64,000 nt of DNA from Bacteroidota bacterium (lineage in GTDB: Bacteria; Bacteroidota; Bacteroidia; Sphingobacteriales; Sphingobacteriaceae). The stretch lies in contig JABDHD010000001.1 of assembly GCA_013285685.1 (NCBI GenBank), forward strand, positions 1 to 64,000, in the 5' to 3' direction. A program made the translations under genes and the position numbers. The notes under the pieces were generated by a model. That model had not been told where the DNA came from. It saw only the letters and a program-made list of their open reading frames with translations, and searched no databases. Of the stretch, positions 41,810 to 50,649 are shown piece after piece (positions within the stretch are counted from its first letter, which is position 1; every line of letters starts with the position of its first letter).

Positions 41810-42988
41810 ATGAAGGAAGTAGTTATCGTAGCTGCTACCCGTACGCCAATCGGGAGTTTCGGGGGCAGTTTAGCAAGTTTATCGGCAACGCAGCTTGGCG
41901 CTTTGGCGATCAGGTCAGCTGTGGAAAAATCAGGCCTGAAACCTGAACATATACAGGAAGTTTATATGGGTAATGTGCTGTCCGCAAATTTGGGACAGGC
42001 GCCCGCTACCCAGGCGGCTATTTTCGCAGGTTTGCCTGTATTGCCGGCAACTACCATCAATAAAGTTTGCGCTTCAGGTATGAAAGCCATAATGCTGGCC
42101 GCGCAAAGTATTGCGTTGGGGCAAAATGATATTGTTGTTGCCGGTGGTATGGAAAGCATGAGCAATGTGCCGTATTACCTGGATAAAGCCCGTAATGGCT
42201 ACCGTTTGGGCAACGGCACACTTACCGATGGCTTGATAAAAGATGGGTTGTGGGACGTGTACAACGACTATCACATGGGCTCGGCGGCTGAATTATGCGC
42301 GACTGAGTGTAATGTTAGCCGGGAAGACCAGGATGCCTATGCAATTGAATCTTACAAACGGGCACAACAAGCACAGAAAGAAGGAAAGTTTAGCGACGAG
42401 ATAACGCCGGTTGAATTGAAAGATAAAAAGGGGGATATTACGTTATTCGCCGACGACGAGGAGCCACATGCTGTTAAGTTTGATAAAATACCAGGCCTGA
42501 AACCGGTATTTAAAAAAGATGGCACGGTAACGGCGGCCAATGCTTCCACCTTAAACGACGGCGCTGCTGCTGTTGTGCTGATGAGCGCGGAAAAAGCAAA
42601 AGAAATGGGCATAAAACCTTTGGCAAAAATAGTTTCCTATGCTGATGCGCAGCAGGCGCCTGAATGGTTTACTACTTCGCCGTCAAAAGCGATACCACTG
42701 GCTTTGCACCGTGCCGGGCTAAAGACCGAACAAATTGATTTTTTTGAGATCAATGAAGCATTTTCAGTGGTTTCAATTGCCAACAACCGGCTGCTCAGCC
42801 TCGACCCGGCAAGGGTAAATGTGAACGGTGGCGCTGTTGCAATGGGACATCCGCTTGGGGCTTCCGGCGCAAGGATCATGGTAACCTTATTAAATGTATT
42901 GCTGCAAAACGACGGAAAATATGGCGCGGCAGGAATTTGTAACGGAGGCGGCGGGGCCAGTGCAATGGTTATCGAAATTTTGCGTTAA
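41810..42988 (+). CDS. Acetyl-CoA C-acetyltransferase (thiolase)
   Basis: This 392-residue thiolase either joins two acetyl-CoA to acetoacetyl-CoA or degrades 3-ketoacyl-CoA. All catalytic residues are in place: the nucleophile Cys in [11 protein letters not shown] (about residue 88), His in [12 protein letters not shown] and the second Cys in [12 protein letters not shown], along with the NEAF motif. The length is normal. It stands in its own unit and is followed 8 bp later by a small secreted protein that may be cotranscribed. There are no fatty-acid oxidation genes beside it. Confidence 0.95.
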   Translation: MKEVVIVAATRTPIGSFGGSLASLSATQLGALAIRSAVEKSGLKPEHIQEVYMGNVLSANLGQAPATQAAIFAGLPVLPATTINKVCASGMKAIMLAAQSIALGQNDIVVAGGMESMSNVPYYLDKARNGYRLGNGTLTDGLIKDGLWDVYNDYHMGSAAELCATECNVSREDQDAYAIESYKRAQQAQKEGKFSDEITPVELKDKKGDITLFADDEEPHAVKFDKIPGLKPVFKKDGTVTAANASTLNDGAAAVVLMSAEKAKEMGIKPLAKIVSYADAQQAPEWFTTSPSKAIPLALHRAGLKTEQIDFFEINEAFSVVSIANNRLLSLDPARVNVNGGAVAMGHPLGASGARIMVTLLNVLLQNDGKYGAAGICNGGGGASAMVIEILR

Positions 42989-42996
42989 TTAGTGTG

Positions 42997-43914
42997 ATGA
43001 AAAAAATATGTATCCCTATTGTCCTTATTTTTTTGCTGCCGCGATTAATCTTCGCACAACATTCCGACGAAACGGCTAACATAAAAATGTTGCGTTCATA
43101 CGAGGATAGTCTGATCGTCATGGGAAAAACCATGGTGAACGACACGGAGGAGACGAAACGCCAGACGGCCAATTATTCATTTATAAAAACGCTGGTAGGT
43201 GCCCTGAAAGTGCCGAATTCTTTTCTTTACCCGTTTGATTCGGTTAAAATGGTCAAAATCATCAATTCACCTGACAACCGTTTTCGCATCATTACATGGC
43301 CGGTTATGTTTGATGATGGCAGCTATCGGTTTTACGGCACCATCCAGATCAATACCGGTGGCAAGCTTTTGATGTACCCGCTTAACGATGCTTCGTCCGA
43401 TATAAAACATCCGGAAGACACGATAACCGACAACCACAAATGGTACGGCGCTGAATATTACAATATTATCCCTGTGTACACCCCTAAGCTGTATTACGTT
43501 TTGTTGGGCTGGAAAGGCAATACCATAAGATCAACAAAAAAAGTCATCGAAGTGCTGTCATTTAACAATGATAAACCGGTGTTAGGCATGCCGGTCTTCG
43601 ACGGAAATGGCAAAACACGAAAAAGGATTGTTTTTGAATATAACCGGCAGACGTCAATGCTTCTGCGCTATATTATGGATCAAAACACAATCGTATTTGA
43701 CCACCTTTCGCCACCCGATCCCAAAATGAAGGACCAAAAAGACAGCTATGGCCCTGATTTGAGCTATGATGGCTACAAACTAAAAAACGGGCATTGGGTG
43801 TATGTAGATAACCTGGACATGCGCAATGAACCTGAGAACCGCGACAACGATTATACGGATCCCAAAAAACAGGCGCAAATAGATAAAGCGGCGGCGGGTG
43901 CGTCAAACCAGTGA
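42997..43914 (+). CDS. Hypothetical secreted protein
   Basis: This 305-residue protein has a signal peptide (MKKICIPIVLIFLLPRLIFAQ). I recognise no catalytic family. It is rich in aromatic strands (FRIITWPVMFDDGSYRFYGTIQI, then YYVLLGWKGNTIRSTKKVIEVLSF), suggesting a beta-sandwich or propeller. The C-terminus is charged and disordered-looking (NEPENRDNDYTDPKKQAQIDK). The frame would also allow a GTG one codon earlier; I use the ATG. It begins 8 bp after the thiolase stop. Confidence 0.75.
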   Translation: MKKICIPIVLIFLLPRLIFAQHSDETANIKMLRSYEDSLIVMGKTMVNDTEETKRQTANYSFIKTLVGALKVPNSFLYPFDSVKMVKIINSPDNRFRIITWPVMFDDGSYRFYGTIQINTGGKLLMYPLNDASSDIKHPEDTITDNHKWYGAEYYNIIPVYTPKLYYVLLGWKGNTIRSTKKVIEVLSFNNDKPVLGMPVFDGNGKTRKRIVFEYNRQTSMLLRYIMDQNTIVFDHLSPPDPKMKDQKDSYGPDLSYDGYKLKNGHWVYVDNLDMRNEPENRDNDYTDPKKQAQIDKAAAGASNQ

Positions 43915-44147
43915 TTGTTTTTGTAAGGGTTATAAAAGTTGTAGCTGTTGTAAAGGTTAGGCATCCTGCCAACATGCCCAATTTTGTTTTCTTACCGGGA
44001 CCCGATTTGAACACCTATACCCAATCAAAAGGTTACAAGCCGCCTAACCACAAAATATTGTTCCAATAAAAGGAAACATAGTCAGTATTTAATTTTGATT
44101 TACAGGAATTGTAGTATTTTAGTCAAATTATTTAACTGACCTCATTT

Positions 44148-45656
44148 ATGTCTGACACATCTTTGGCAGCTGATGCTGTCCCAAAAAAATCCCGTTTCCC
44201 AAAAGCTGTCCCATTTATTATTGGCAATGAAGCGGCTGAACGTTTTAGTTATTATGGCTTACGGTCCATCCTGGTAACTTTCCTGGTGGCAGGATTTTAT
44301 AACCCGCATAAAATTCCTGGTTTGGCGCAAAAAGCCGCCGCCCTGGCAAATGAACAAACACACCTATTCGTTGCTCTATCCTATTTCATGCCGCTTTTGG
44401 GGGGCCTTATGGCCGATTGGTTCTTTGGAAAATATAAAGTGATCTTGTGGATATCCATGGTGTACTGCCTGGGTAACCTTTTCACCTCGTCGTTTACTAC
44501 CAGCCTGCCGTTATTTTCATGGGGGTTGGTTTTGATCGCCGTCGGCGCGGGAGGCATTAAATCGTGTGTATCGGCGAATGTGGGCGACCAGTTCGACAAG
44601 TCAAACCAGGACCTGTTATCAAAGGTTTACGGCTGGTTTTATTTCAGCATTAACGCCGGGTCAATGATATCCACAATCTTGATCCCCTGGACATATGCTA
44701 ATTATGGTCCCAGGCTAGCATTCGGTATTCCAGGTATATTGATGGCGCTGGCAACCATCATCTTCTTTTCCGGCCGAAAAATGTATGTAAGGGTACCTCC
44801 CGGCGGCGTGAATAAGAACAATTTCGTTTTTATTTCAATATACGCGCTGGCCAATATCGGCAAAAAGAAAAAAGGGCAGGCATTGCTGGATGTAGCAAAG
44901 GGTAAATTTGATCCTGAAAAAGTTGAAGGTATTAAAGCTGTTTGGCGTGTGATGTTTGTATTCTTTTTCGCACTGGGTTTTTGGGCGGTTTGGGACCAAA
45001 ATCTTTCGGAATGGGTACTCCAGCTCGAAAAAATGAACCGGAACATCAACCTGGGTTTTGCAAAATTCACCATTTACCCCGGCCAGGTGCAAACTTTCAA
45101 CCCACTGATCATATTGATACTTATACCAATATTTAATTATTGGGTGTATCCATGGTTTGATAAAATTGGCCTTAAGACTACCGGGTTGCGCAGGTTTGGC
45201 GTTGGTTTGGTACTTACTGCCATGTCATTTGCAGTCATCGCGCTAATACAAACCAATATCGACAAAGGGGGGCATCCGTCGTTTTGGTGGCAGGCGCTGG
45301 CCTATATTTTGCTTTCGGCAGCTGAAGTACTGGTTTCGATCACGGGCCTGGAGTATGCCTACACGCATTCGCCAAAGTCTATGAAAAGTACCATGACGGC
45401 AGTTTGGTTAATGGTGGTAGCGGTAGGTAATCTTATCACGGCCTGGGTACAAAGTAAAATAAGTGAGGGCGGCTTTTTTGCGAAGCATCTTGCGGGCGCA
45501 AATTTTTACTGGTACTTCGACGTATGTTTTATCATGGTGTTCACTGTAGCGTTCCTTATCGTTTCGCCGCACATTAAAGAACGTAATTACATTGTTAATC
45601 CCGATGTTGACGCAGCGGACCACAATAAGATCATAGCCGATACCGATAATCTATAA
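44148..45656 (+). CDS. POT-family proton-coupled oligopeptide transporter
   Basis: This 502-residue inner-membrane protein of the major facilitator superfamily has about 12-14 helices. The POT/PTR signature is near the N-terminus: FIIGNEAAERFSYYGLRSIL (ExxER-type motif), then LVALSYFMPLLGGLMADWFFGKYKV. KVYGWFYFSINAGSMIST is the second PTR signature. It imports di- and tripeptides with protons. A terminator follows at 45677-45710, so it is likely monocistronic. Confidence 0.93.
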   Translation: MSDTSLAADAVPKKSRFPKAVPFIIGNEAAERFSYYGLRSILVTFLVAGFYNPHKIPGLAQKAAALANEQTHLFVALSYFMPLLGGLMADWFFGKYKVILWISMVYCLGNLFTSSFTTSLPLFSWGLVLIAVGAGGIKSCVSANVGDQFDKSNQDLLSKVYGWFYFSINAGSMISTILIPWTYANYGPRLAFGIPGILMALATIIFFSGRKMYVRVPPGGVNKNNFVFISIYALANIGKKKKGQALLDVAKGKFDPEKVEGIKAVWRVMFVFFFALGFWAVWDQNLSEWVLQLEKMNRNINLGFAKFTIYPGQVQTFNPLIILILIPIFNYWVYPWFDKIGLKTTGLRRFGVGLVLTAMSFAVIALIQTNIDKGGHPSFWWQALAYILLSAAEVLVSITGLEYAYTHSPKSMKSTMTAVWLMVVAVGNLITAWVQSKISEGGFFAKHLAGANFYWYFDVCFIMVFTVAFLIVSPHIKERNYIVNPDVDAADHNKIIADTDNL

Positions 45657-45676
45657 CCGGCCAAAAAAATAATTGT

Positions 45677-45710
45677 AACAGGAAAGTTAATAAAGCTTTC
45701 CTGTTTTTTA
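45677..45710 (+). terminator. Rho-independent terminator of the POT transporter gene
   Basis: The perfect stem AACAGGAAAG / CTTTCCTGTT has a 9-base loop (TTAATAAAG) and is followed by a T-rich tract. It begins 21 bp after the transporter stop. Confidence 0.85.
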
Positions 45711-45768
45711 TTTTTAATAATATGAAATCAACTATTTTTGTCGTTTTATTTGAAAGAAACCTAAAGTA

Positions 45769-46500
45769 GTGCCAGACAGCATCGTTATTATTCCCACCTA
45801 TAATGAGAAGGAAAACATTGAACGGATGATCCGTAAAGTGTTCTCTCTTCCCTACGATTTCCATATTCTTGTTATTGATGACGGTTCGCCCGATGGCACG
45901 CAGGACATTATCAGAGGACTGCAAGCCGAATTTCCTGAAAATCTTTTCATGGAAACCCGCGCAGGGAAACAAGGCCTTGGCACCGCTTATATTCATGGCT
46001 TTCGCTGGTCGATCGCTCGCCAGTATGAGTATATTTTTGAAATGGATGCCGATTTCTCGCATAACCCGGACGATCTTTTCAAATTACGCGAAGCATGTAT
46101 CGAGGGCGCCGACGCGGCAATAGGCTCGCGGTACATCAACGGCGTTAACGTGGTTAACTGGCCCATGAGCCGGGTTTTGATGAGCTATTTTGCGTCGGTT
46201 TATGTGCGATTTATAACGGGCATAAACATACAGGATGCAACTGCCGGCTTTATGTGCTATAAACGCAAAGTTTTGGAAACCGTCCAGCTCGACAAGATCA
46301 AATTTGTGGGCTATGCCTTCCAGATAGAGATGAAATATACTACTATCAAGCATGGCTTTAAGCTGGTTGAGGTTCCCATCATTTTTACCGACCGCACAGC
46401 GGGTACCTCCAAAATGTCGACCCGTATCTTCCGGGAGGCGTTTTGGGGAGTGATACAGATGCGGATAAACGCGATATTCAGGAAATATCCGGAGGGATGA
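45769..46500 (+). CDS. Polyprenol-phosphate mannosyltransferase-like GT2 glycosyltransferase
   Basis: This 243-residue GT-A fold glycosyltransferase resembles dolichol-phosphate mannose synthase (DPM1-like). It has the nucleotide-binding start IVIIPTYNEKENIERMI, the metal/donor motif VIDDGSPDGT, EMDADFSHNPDDL (DAD) and the segment GSRYINGV. There is no C-terminal membrane domain. It probably moves a hexose from a nucleotide sugar to a lipid carrier for cell-envelope glycans. The start codon is GTG; TATTTTTG at 45733-45740 may be its -7 box. It is the only gene between the transporter terminator and the antitoxin relic. Confidence 0.9.
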   Translation: MPDSIVIIPTYNEKENIERMIRKVFSLPYDFHILVIDDGSPDGTQDIIRGLQAEFPENLFMETRAGKQGLGTAYIHGFRWSIARQYEYIFEMDADFSHNPDDLFKLREACIEGADAAIGSRYINGVNVVNWPMSRVLMSYFASVYVRFITGINIQDATAGFMCYKRKVLETVQLDKIKFVGYAFQIEMKYTTIKHGFKLVEVPIIFTDRTAGTSKMSTRIFREAFWGVIQMRINAIFRKYPEG

Positions 46501-46660
46501 AAAAAGGTGAAAGCTGAAAGGTAAAAGGCGAAAGGTTTTATTGATAATCTTCTACTTCGATCCTTCAACATTTTTTTAAACTTTATAAGTTTAAACTGCC
46601 CTTCAATTTACTGAAAATTTCCTTATTATTTCTCTAAATTCGTAAATTAATACAGGCGCG

Positions 46661-46885
46661 ATGTACATAATTTATCATCTGTCATCAGCACAAGAAATAA
46701 GCCCTGATATTTTGGATGCTATTAAAGTCGCTTTTAAGTCCAAGCCTATTAAAATTACGGCAGAAGAGGAATTAGATGCTACCGCCTATTTAATGTCGAA
46801 CCCGGCTAACAAAGCCGCGATCGAGCGATCGTTAGAGCAATTAAAAAACGGAGAAGTTATTTTGGTAAACTTAGATGATCTATGA
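46661..46885 (+). CDS. Orphan antitoxin-like protein (YefM/DUF2683-like)
   Basis: This 74-residue acidic protein resembles antitoxins of YoeB/RelE-type toxins. The C-terminal half, DATAYLMSNPANKAAIERSL then EQLKNGEVILVNLDDL, has the usual pattern of a toxin-neutralising tail (YLxSxPxNxxxLxxSIExxxxGE). A toxin gene normally overlaps the end of such genes. Here an ATG at 46875 does overlap, but the frame closes after ten codons. It thus seems to be an antitoxin left without its toxin. Confidence 0.6.
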   Translation: MYIIYHLSSAQEISPDILDAIKVAFKSKPIKITAEEELDATAYLMSNPANKAAIERSLEQLKNGEVILVNLDDL

Positions 46886-46917
46886 AGTTTTTTTAGTTCT
46901 CTCCTAAAGCATTCAAA
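46875..46917 (+). pseudogene. Remnant of a RelE/YoeB-type toxin start
   Basis: The overlapping frame starts MIYEVFLVLS-stop. A second frame a few bases later reads FSPKAFK. Together these resemble the usual N-terminus of RelE-type toxins (MIYEV...SPKA). The frame is broken near a run of seven T residues and then merges with the next ORF. Confidence 0.4.
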
Positions 46918-47199
46918 GTGTCTAAAGGATTTATTAACAAATATTTAGTTCCTTACTGGATATCGTTCCCCGACAATCAGTATTACCCATTTGGATTTGG
47001 TGTAACAGCCTTTTCCGTTGAAGATGCTTATTCGATATTCGAAGAATTTGGATTTGATTATCATAAAACAGCAAAAGAAATTAAAATAATAGAAAACATT
47101 AAATACGACGAAATACCATATAGCCATAAAACTGAGTTAAATATGGGTCCGATGGTAGTGCGTGGAATTTGGTTTCCTCATCTAAATTCCGGGCCTTGA
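46918..47199 (+). CDS. Conserved hypothetical protein (RGIWFP type)
   Basis: This 93-residue protein has a GTG start. It contains [10 protein letters not shown], a [20 protein letters not shown] segment and the C-terminal motif [17 protein letters not shown] recall similar small cytosolic proteins that are widely distributed and without known function. It is AT-rich like the antitoxin before it. It directly follows the toxin remnant, so its gene may have been joined there by rearrangement. Confidence 0.55.
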   Translation: MSKGFINKYLVPYWISFPDNQYYPFGFGVTAFSVEDAYSIFEEFGFDYHKTAKEIKIIENIKYDEIPYSHKTELNMGPMVVRGIWFPHLNSGP

Positions 47200-47270
47200 C
47201 AGATACTAACTTTCCCAAATCCGAAATCGAAATTCCGAAATCCGAAATAAAAAAATTAATTTCGTTGGCA

Positions 47271-48293
47271 ATGAACGAGAATTTAGATCCTGCCCCTGAA
47301 CGCCTCTCCGCTGCCGAACGTGATATTGAAAAAGTGTTGCGGCCGCAGGTTTTTGAGGATTTTACCGGTCAGCATAAAATATTAGCCAATTTAAAAGTAT
47401 TTGTACAGGCGGCGCGCCAACGCGGCGAGGCGCTCGACCATGTGCTGCTGCATGGCCCGCCCGGACTGGGCAAAACCACCCTCTCCTACATTATTGCCAA
47501 TGAAATGGGCTCAGGTATTAAAATCACTTCGGGACCGGTTTTGGATAAGCCCGGTGATTTGGCCGGCCTGTTGACCAACCTGGAGACTAACGACATCTTA
47601 TTTATCGACGAGATCCATCGCCTGAGCCCGCTGGTTGAAGAGTATTTGTACTCGGCAATGGAGGATTTTAAGATCGATATTATGCTTGAAAGCGGCCCAA
47701 ATGCCCGATCGGTACAAATATCGCTTAATCCTTTTACGCTTGTTGGGGCTACCACCCGTTCCGGCTTATTGACAGCCCCGCTTCGGGCAAGATTTGGTAT
47801 CAATTCGCGGTTGGAATATTATGATGCCAAACTGTTGACCACCATTTTGCTTCGTTCCGCGTCGATATTAAAAACGCCCATCAGCGAAGAAGGCGCATTT
47901 GAGATTGCCCGCCGTAGCCGCGGTACGCCGCGCATTGCCAACGCTTTGCTTCGCCGCACGAGGGATTTTGCCCAGATAAAGGGCGACGGTAATATCGACA
48001 CCGCCATTGCCAAATACGCGCTTAACGCGCTGAATGTAGATGAACATGGGCTGGATGAAATGGACAATAAAATTTTGAGCACCATTATCGATAAGTTTAA
48101 AGGGGGTCCGGTTGGGTTAAAAACCATAGCAACTGCCGTTGGCGAAGATGAAGGTACGATTGAAGAGGTTTACGAACCATTTTTGATACAGGAAGGTTTT
48201 TTGATGCGCACAGCAAGGGGGCGCGAGGTTACCGATTTGGCCTATAAGCATTTGGGGAAATTAAGGATTGGGGGAAATCCGTCGTTGTTTTGA
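47271..48293 (+). CDS. ruvB: Holliday junction branch migration helicase RuvB
   Basis: This 340-residue AAA+ motor of the RuvABC complex drives branch migration at Holliday junctions in recombination and repair. It has Walker A ([11 protein letters not shown]), Walker B (LFIDEIHRL), sensor 1 (GATTRSG), an arginine finger region ([12 protein letters not shown]) and the C-terminal winged helix ([20 protein letters not shown]). I use the ATG at 47271 ([13 protein letters not shown]). The open frame from 47169 runs through a degenerate CCGAAATC repeat and overlaps the previous gene. ruvA and ruvC are not in the window. Confidence 0.97.
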   Translation: MNENLDPAPERLSAAERDIEKVLRPQVFEDFTGQHKILANLKVFVQAARQRGEALDHVLLHGPPGLGKTTLSYIIANEMGSGIKITSGPVLDKPGDLAGLLTNLETNDILFIDEIHRLSPLVEEYLYSAMEDFKIDIMLESGPNARSVQISLNPFTLVGATTRSGLLTAPLRARFGINSRLEYYDAKLLTTILLRSASILKTPISEEGAFEIARRSRGTPRIANALLRRTRDFAQIKGDGNIDTAIAKYALNALNVDEHGLDEMDNKILSTIIDKFKGGPVGLKTIATAVGEDEGTIEEVYEPFLIQEGFLMRTARGREVTDLAYKHLGKLRIGGNPSLF

Positions 48294-48314
48294 AAGTAAG
48301 TTTCTAATTCAATC

Positions 48315-48343
48315 ATAGCGATGGGTTTAAAACCCATCGCTAT
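48315..48343. repeat. Near-perfect 29-bp palindrome after ruvB
   Basis: The 14-bp arms ATAGCGATGGGTTT and AAACCCATCGCTAT flank a single A. The centre lies 35 bp after the ruvB stop and 41 bp before the GH92 ATG. It may be a terminator stem, but no T run follows, and similar GATGGGTTT palindromes occur as interspersed repeats in this phylum. Confidence 0.65.
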
Positions 48344-48368
48344 AGATAAAATCCGTATTATCTATTTC

Positions 48369-50648
48369 ATGAAAAAATTATTCTTAATCATCGTACTTTT
48401 CATTTCAATCAAATCTTATTCTCAACAAAAAAACAAACTGCCCAACCTGGTTGATTACGTCAACCCGCTAATGGGCAGCGATTCCAAATACGAACTATCC
48501 AACGGCAATACCTACCCTGCCATTGCTTTGCCCTGGGGCATGAACACCTGGACACCCCAAACCGGCAAAATGGGCGACGGCTGGCAATATACTTATGCCG
48601 CCAATAAGATCAACGGGTTTAAAGAAACCCATCAACCCTCGCCCTGGATGAACGATTATGGCCAATTTGCCATTATGCCGGTTACCGGCCATTTAAAAGT
48701 ATCGCAAAACGGTCGCGCCAGCTGGTTTTCGCACAAGGCCGAAATAGCCAAACCGTATTATTACAACGCTTATCTGGCCGACCACGATGTCACCGCTGAG
48801 ATCACTCCTACCGAGCGTACAGCACAATTCAGGTTTACCTATCCGAAAAGTGATAGCGCTTATATAATTGTCGATGCTTTTGATCGCGGTTCATTTGTAA
48901 AAGTGATCCCCGGCGAAAACAAAGTCATCGGTTACGCTACGAAATACGCTCGTGGACCATTGAAAAACTTTAAGGACTATTTCGTGATCTATTGCGACAA
49001 GCCGATCACAATAGCACAAACCTACAGCGACACTACTTTAACAGACTCCTTATCGCTTCATACTAAACATGCGATGGCGGTTATCGGGTTTAAAACGCAG
49101 CGCGGCGAGCAGGTGCACCTACGGGTTGCTTCTTCTTTTATCAGCATTGAACAGGCTGAACTTAACTTAAAAAGAGAGCAGGGAAACGACAGTTTTGAAG
49201 CTACCGAACAAAAAGCGAAAGATGTTTGGAATAAAACCCTAAACCATGTTGTGGTTGAAGGCGGAACCGTTGACCAGGAACGCACTTTTTATTCCTGCCT
49301 GTACCGGATGTTGTTCTTTCCAAATAAGCTGTACGAGGTAGATGCCAATAACCAGATCATGCATTACAGCCCTTACAACGGTAAGGTGATGCCCGGTTAC
49401 CTATTTGGCGGAACCGGATTTTGGGATACTTTCAGGGCGCTTTACCCATTTCTAAACCTGGCCTACCCTCATATTGTAAAAGAAATGCAGGAAGGCCTGA
49501 TTAACGACTATAAAGAGGGTGGTTGGCTGCCGGAGTGGTCAAGCCCCGGATACGCAAACGTTATGATCGGCAACAACTCAGCTTCTGTAGTTGCCGAAGC
49601 TTATTTAAAAGGTGGCCGGGGGTATGATATCGAAACTTTGTACCAGGCGCTTGTTCATGGGGCAAATAACGTTGGCCCCAATGGTACCGGTCGCGAGGGT
49701 GTTGAATATTATAACAAACTGGGTTATGTGCCTTATGACGTGAAGATCAGCGAAAATGCCGCCCGCACACTGGAGTATGCGTATGACGATTTTGCCATTT
49801 ACCAATTGGGGAAGGCGCTGCATAAACCGGAAGCCGAAATTGCGATTTATAAGGAACGGGCCATGAACTATAAAAAACTATTCGACCCGCAAACCGGGTT
49901 AATGCGGGGCAAGAATAAAGACGGCTCGTTTGAAACGCCCTTTAACCCCTTTAAATGGGGCGACGCTTTTACCGAAGGCAATAGCTGGCATTACACCTGG
50001 GGGGTCTTCCAGGACATTAAAGGTTTGGAAACATTGATGGGCGGTAAAAAGCAGTTTTTAGCGAAGTTAGATTCGGTTTTTATTTTGCCGCCAATATTTG
50101 ACGACAGTTATTATGGCGAAGTGATCCACGAGATACGTGAGATGCAGATCGTCAACATGGGTCAGTACGCCCACGGTAACGAGCCGATACAGCACATGCT
50201 TTATTTGTATGACTATGCGGGCGAGCCATGGAAAACCCAATACCATGTTCGCGACGTAATGAATAAACTATACTTCGCGACGCCAGATGGCTATTGCGGC
50301 GATGAGGACAATGGCCAAACATCGGCCTGGTATGTTTTTTCGGCTTTAGGCTTTTACCCCGTGTGCCCGGCAAGCGATCAGTATGAACTTGGTGCGCCGC
50401 TGTTCAAAAAGATCACCCTAAATTTGGAAGATGGCAAAAAAGTGATCATCAATGCGCCGGGCAACAGCGATAGCAATATCTATATAAAAAACATGACGTT
50501 TAACGGCAAACCTTACGATTTGAACTGGCTAAGCCACCGCTCATTAATGCAGGGCGCTGTCATCAATCTTGATATGTCGGCCCAGCCAAATAAACAAAGA
50601 GGTGTAAAAGATGCTGACTTTCCATATTCACTATCAAATGATAAATAA
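48369..50648 (+). CDS. Secreted GH92 alpha-mannosidase
   Basis: This 759-residue exported calcium-dependent exo-alpha-mannosidase of GH92 has a signal peptide (MKKLFLIIVLFISIKSYSQ). Family traits are VNPLMGSDS near the start, THQPSPWMNDYG, the (alpha/alpha)6 barrel with GFWDTFRALYPF, and the C-terminal signature GDEDNGQTSAWYVFSALGFYPV. It trims alpha-mannose from yeast mannan or N-glycans. The open frame begins at 48321 but runs through the palindrome; the ATG at 48369 gives a clean signal peptide. A Gfo/Idh/MocA gene starts one base after its stop, so they form an operon. Confidence 0.93.
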   Translation: MKKLFLIIVLFISIKSYSQQKNKLPNLVDYVNPLMGSDSKYELSNGNTYPAIALPWGMNTWTPQTGKMGDGWQYTYAANKINGFKETHQPSPWMNDYGQFAIMPVTGHLKVSQNGRASWFSHKAEIAKPYYYNAYLADHDVTAEITPTERTAQFRFTYPKSDSAYIIVDAFDRGSFVKVIPGENKVIGYATKYARGPLKNFKDYFVIYCDKPITIAQTYSDTTLTDSLSLHTKHAMAVIGFKTQRGEQVHLRVASSFISIEQAELNLKREQGNDSFEATEQKAKDVWNKTLNHVVVEGGTVDQERTFYSCLYRMLFFPNKLYEVDANNQIMHYSPYNGKVMPGYLFGGTGFWDTFRALYPFLNLAYPHIVKEMQEGLINDYKEGGWLPEWSSPGYANVMIGNNSASVVAEAYLKGGRGYDIETLYQALVHGANNVGPNGTGREGVEYYNKLGYVPYDVKISENAARTLEYAYDDFAIYQLGKALHKPEAEIAIYKERAMNYKKLFDPQTGLMRGKNKDGSFETPFNPFKWGDAFTEGNSWHYTWGVFQDIKGLETLMGGKKQFLAKLDSVFILPPIFDDSYYGEVIHEIREMQIVNMGQYAHGNEPIQHMLYLYDYAGEPWKTQYHVRDVMNKLYFATPDGYCGDEDNGQTSAWYVFSALGFYPVCPASDQYELGAPLFKKITLNLEDGKKVIINAPGNSDSNIYIKNMTFNGKPYDLNWLSHRSLMQGAVINLDMSAQPNKQRGVKDADFPYSLSNDK

Positions 50649-50649
50649 C

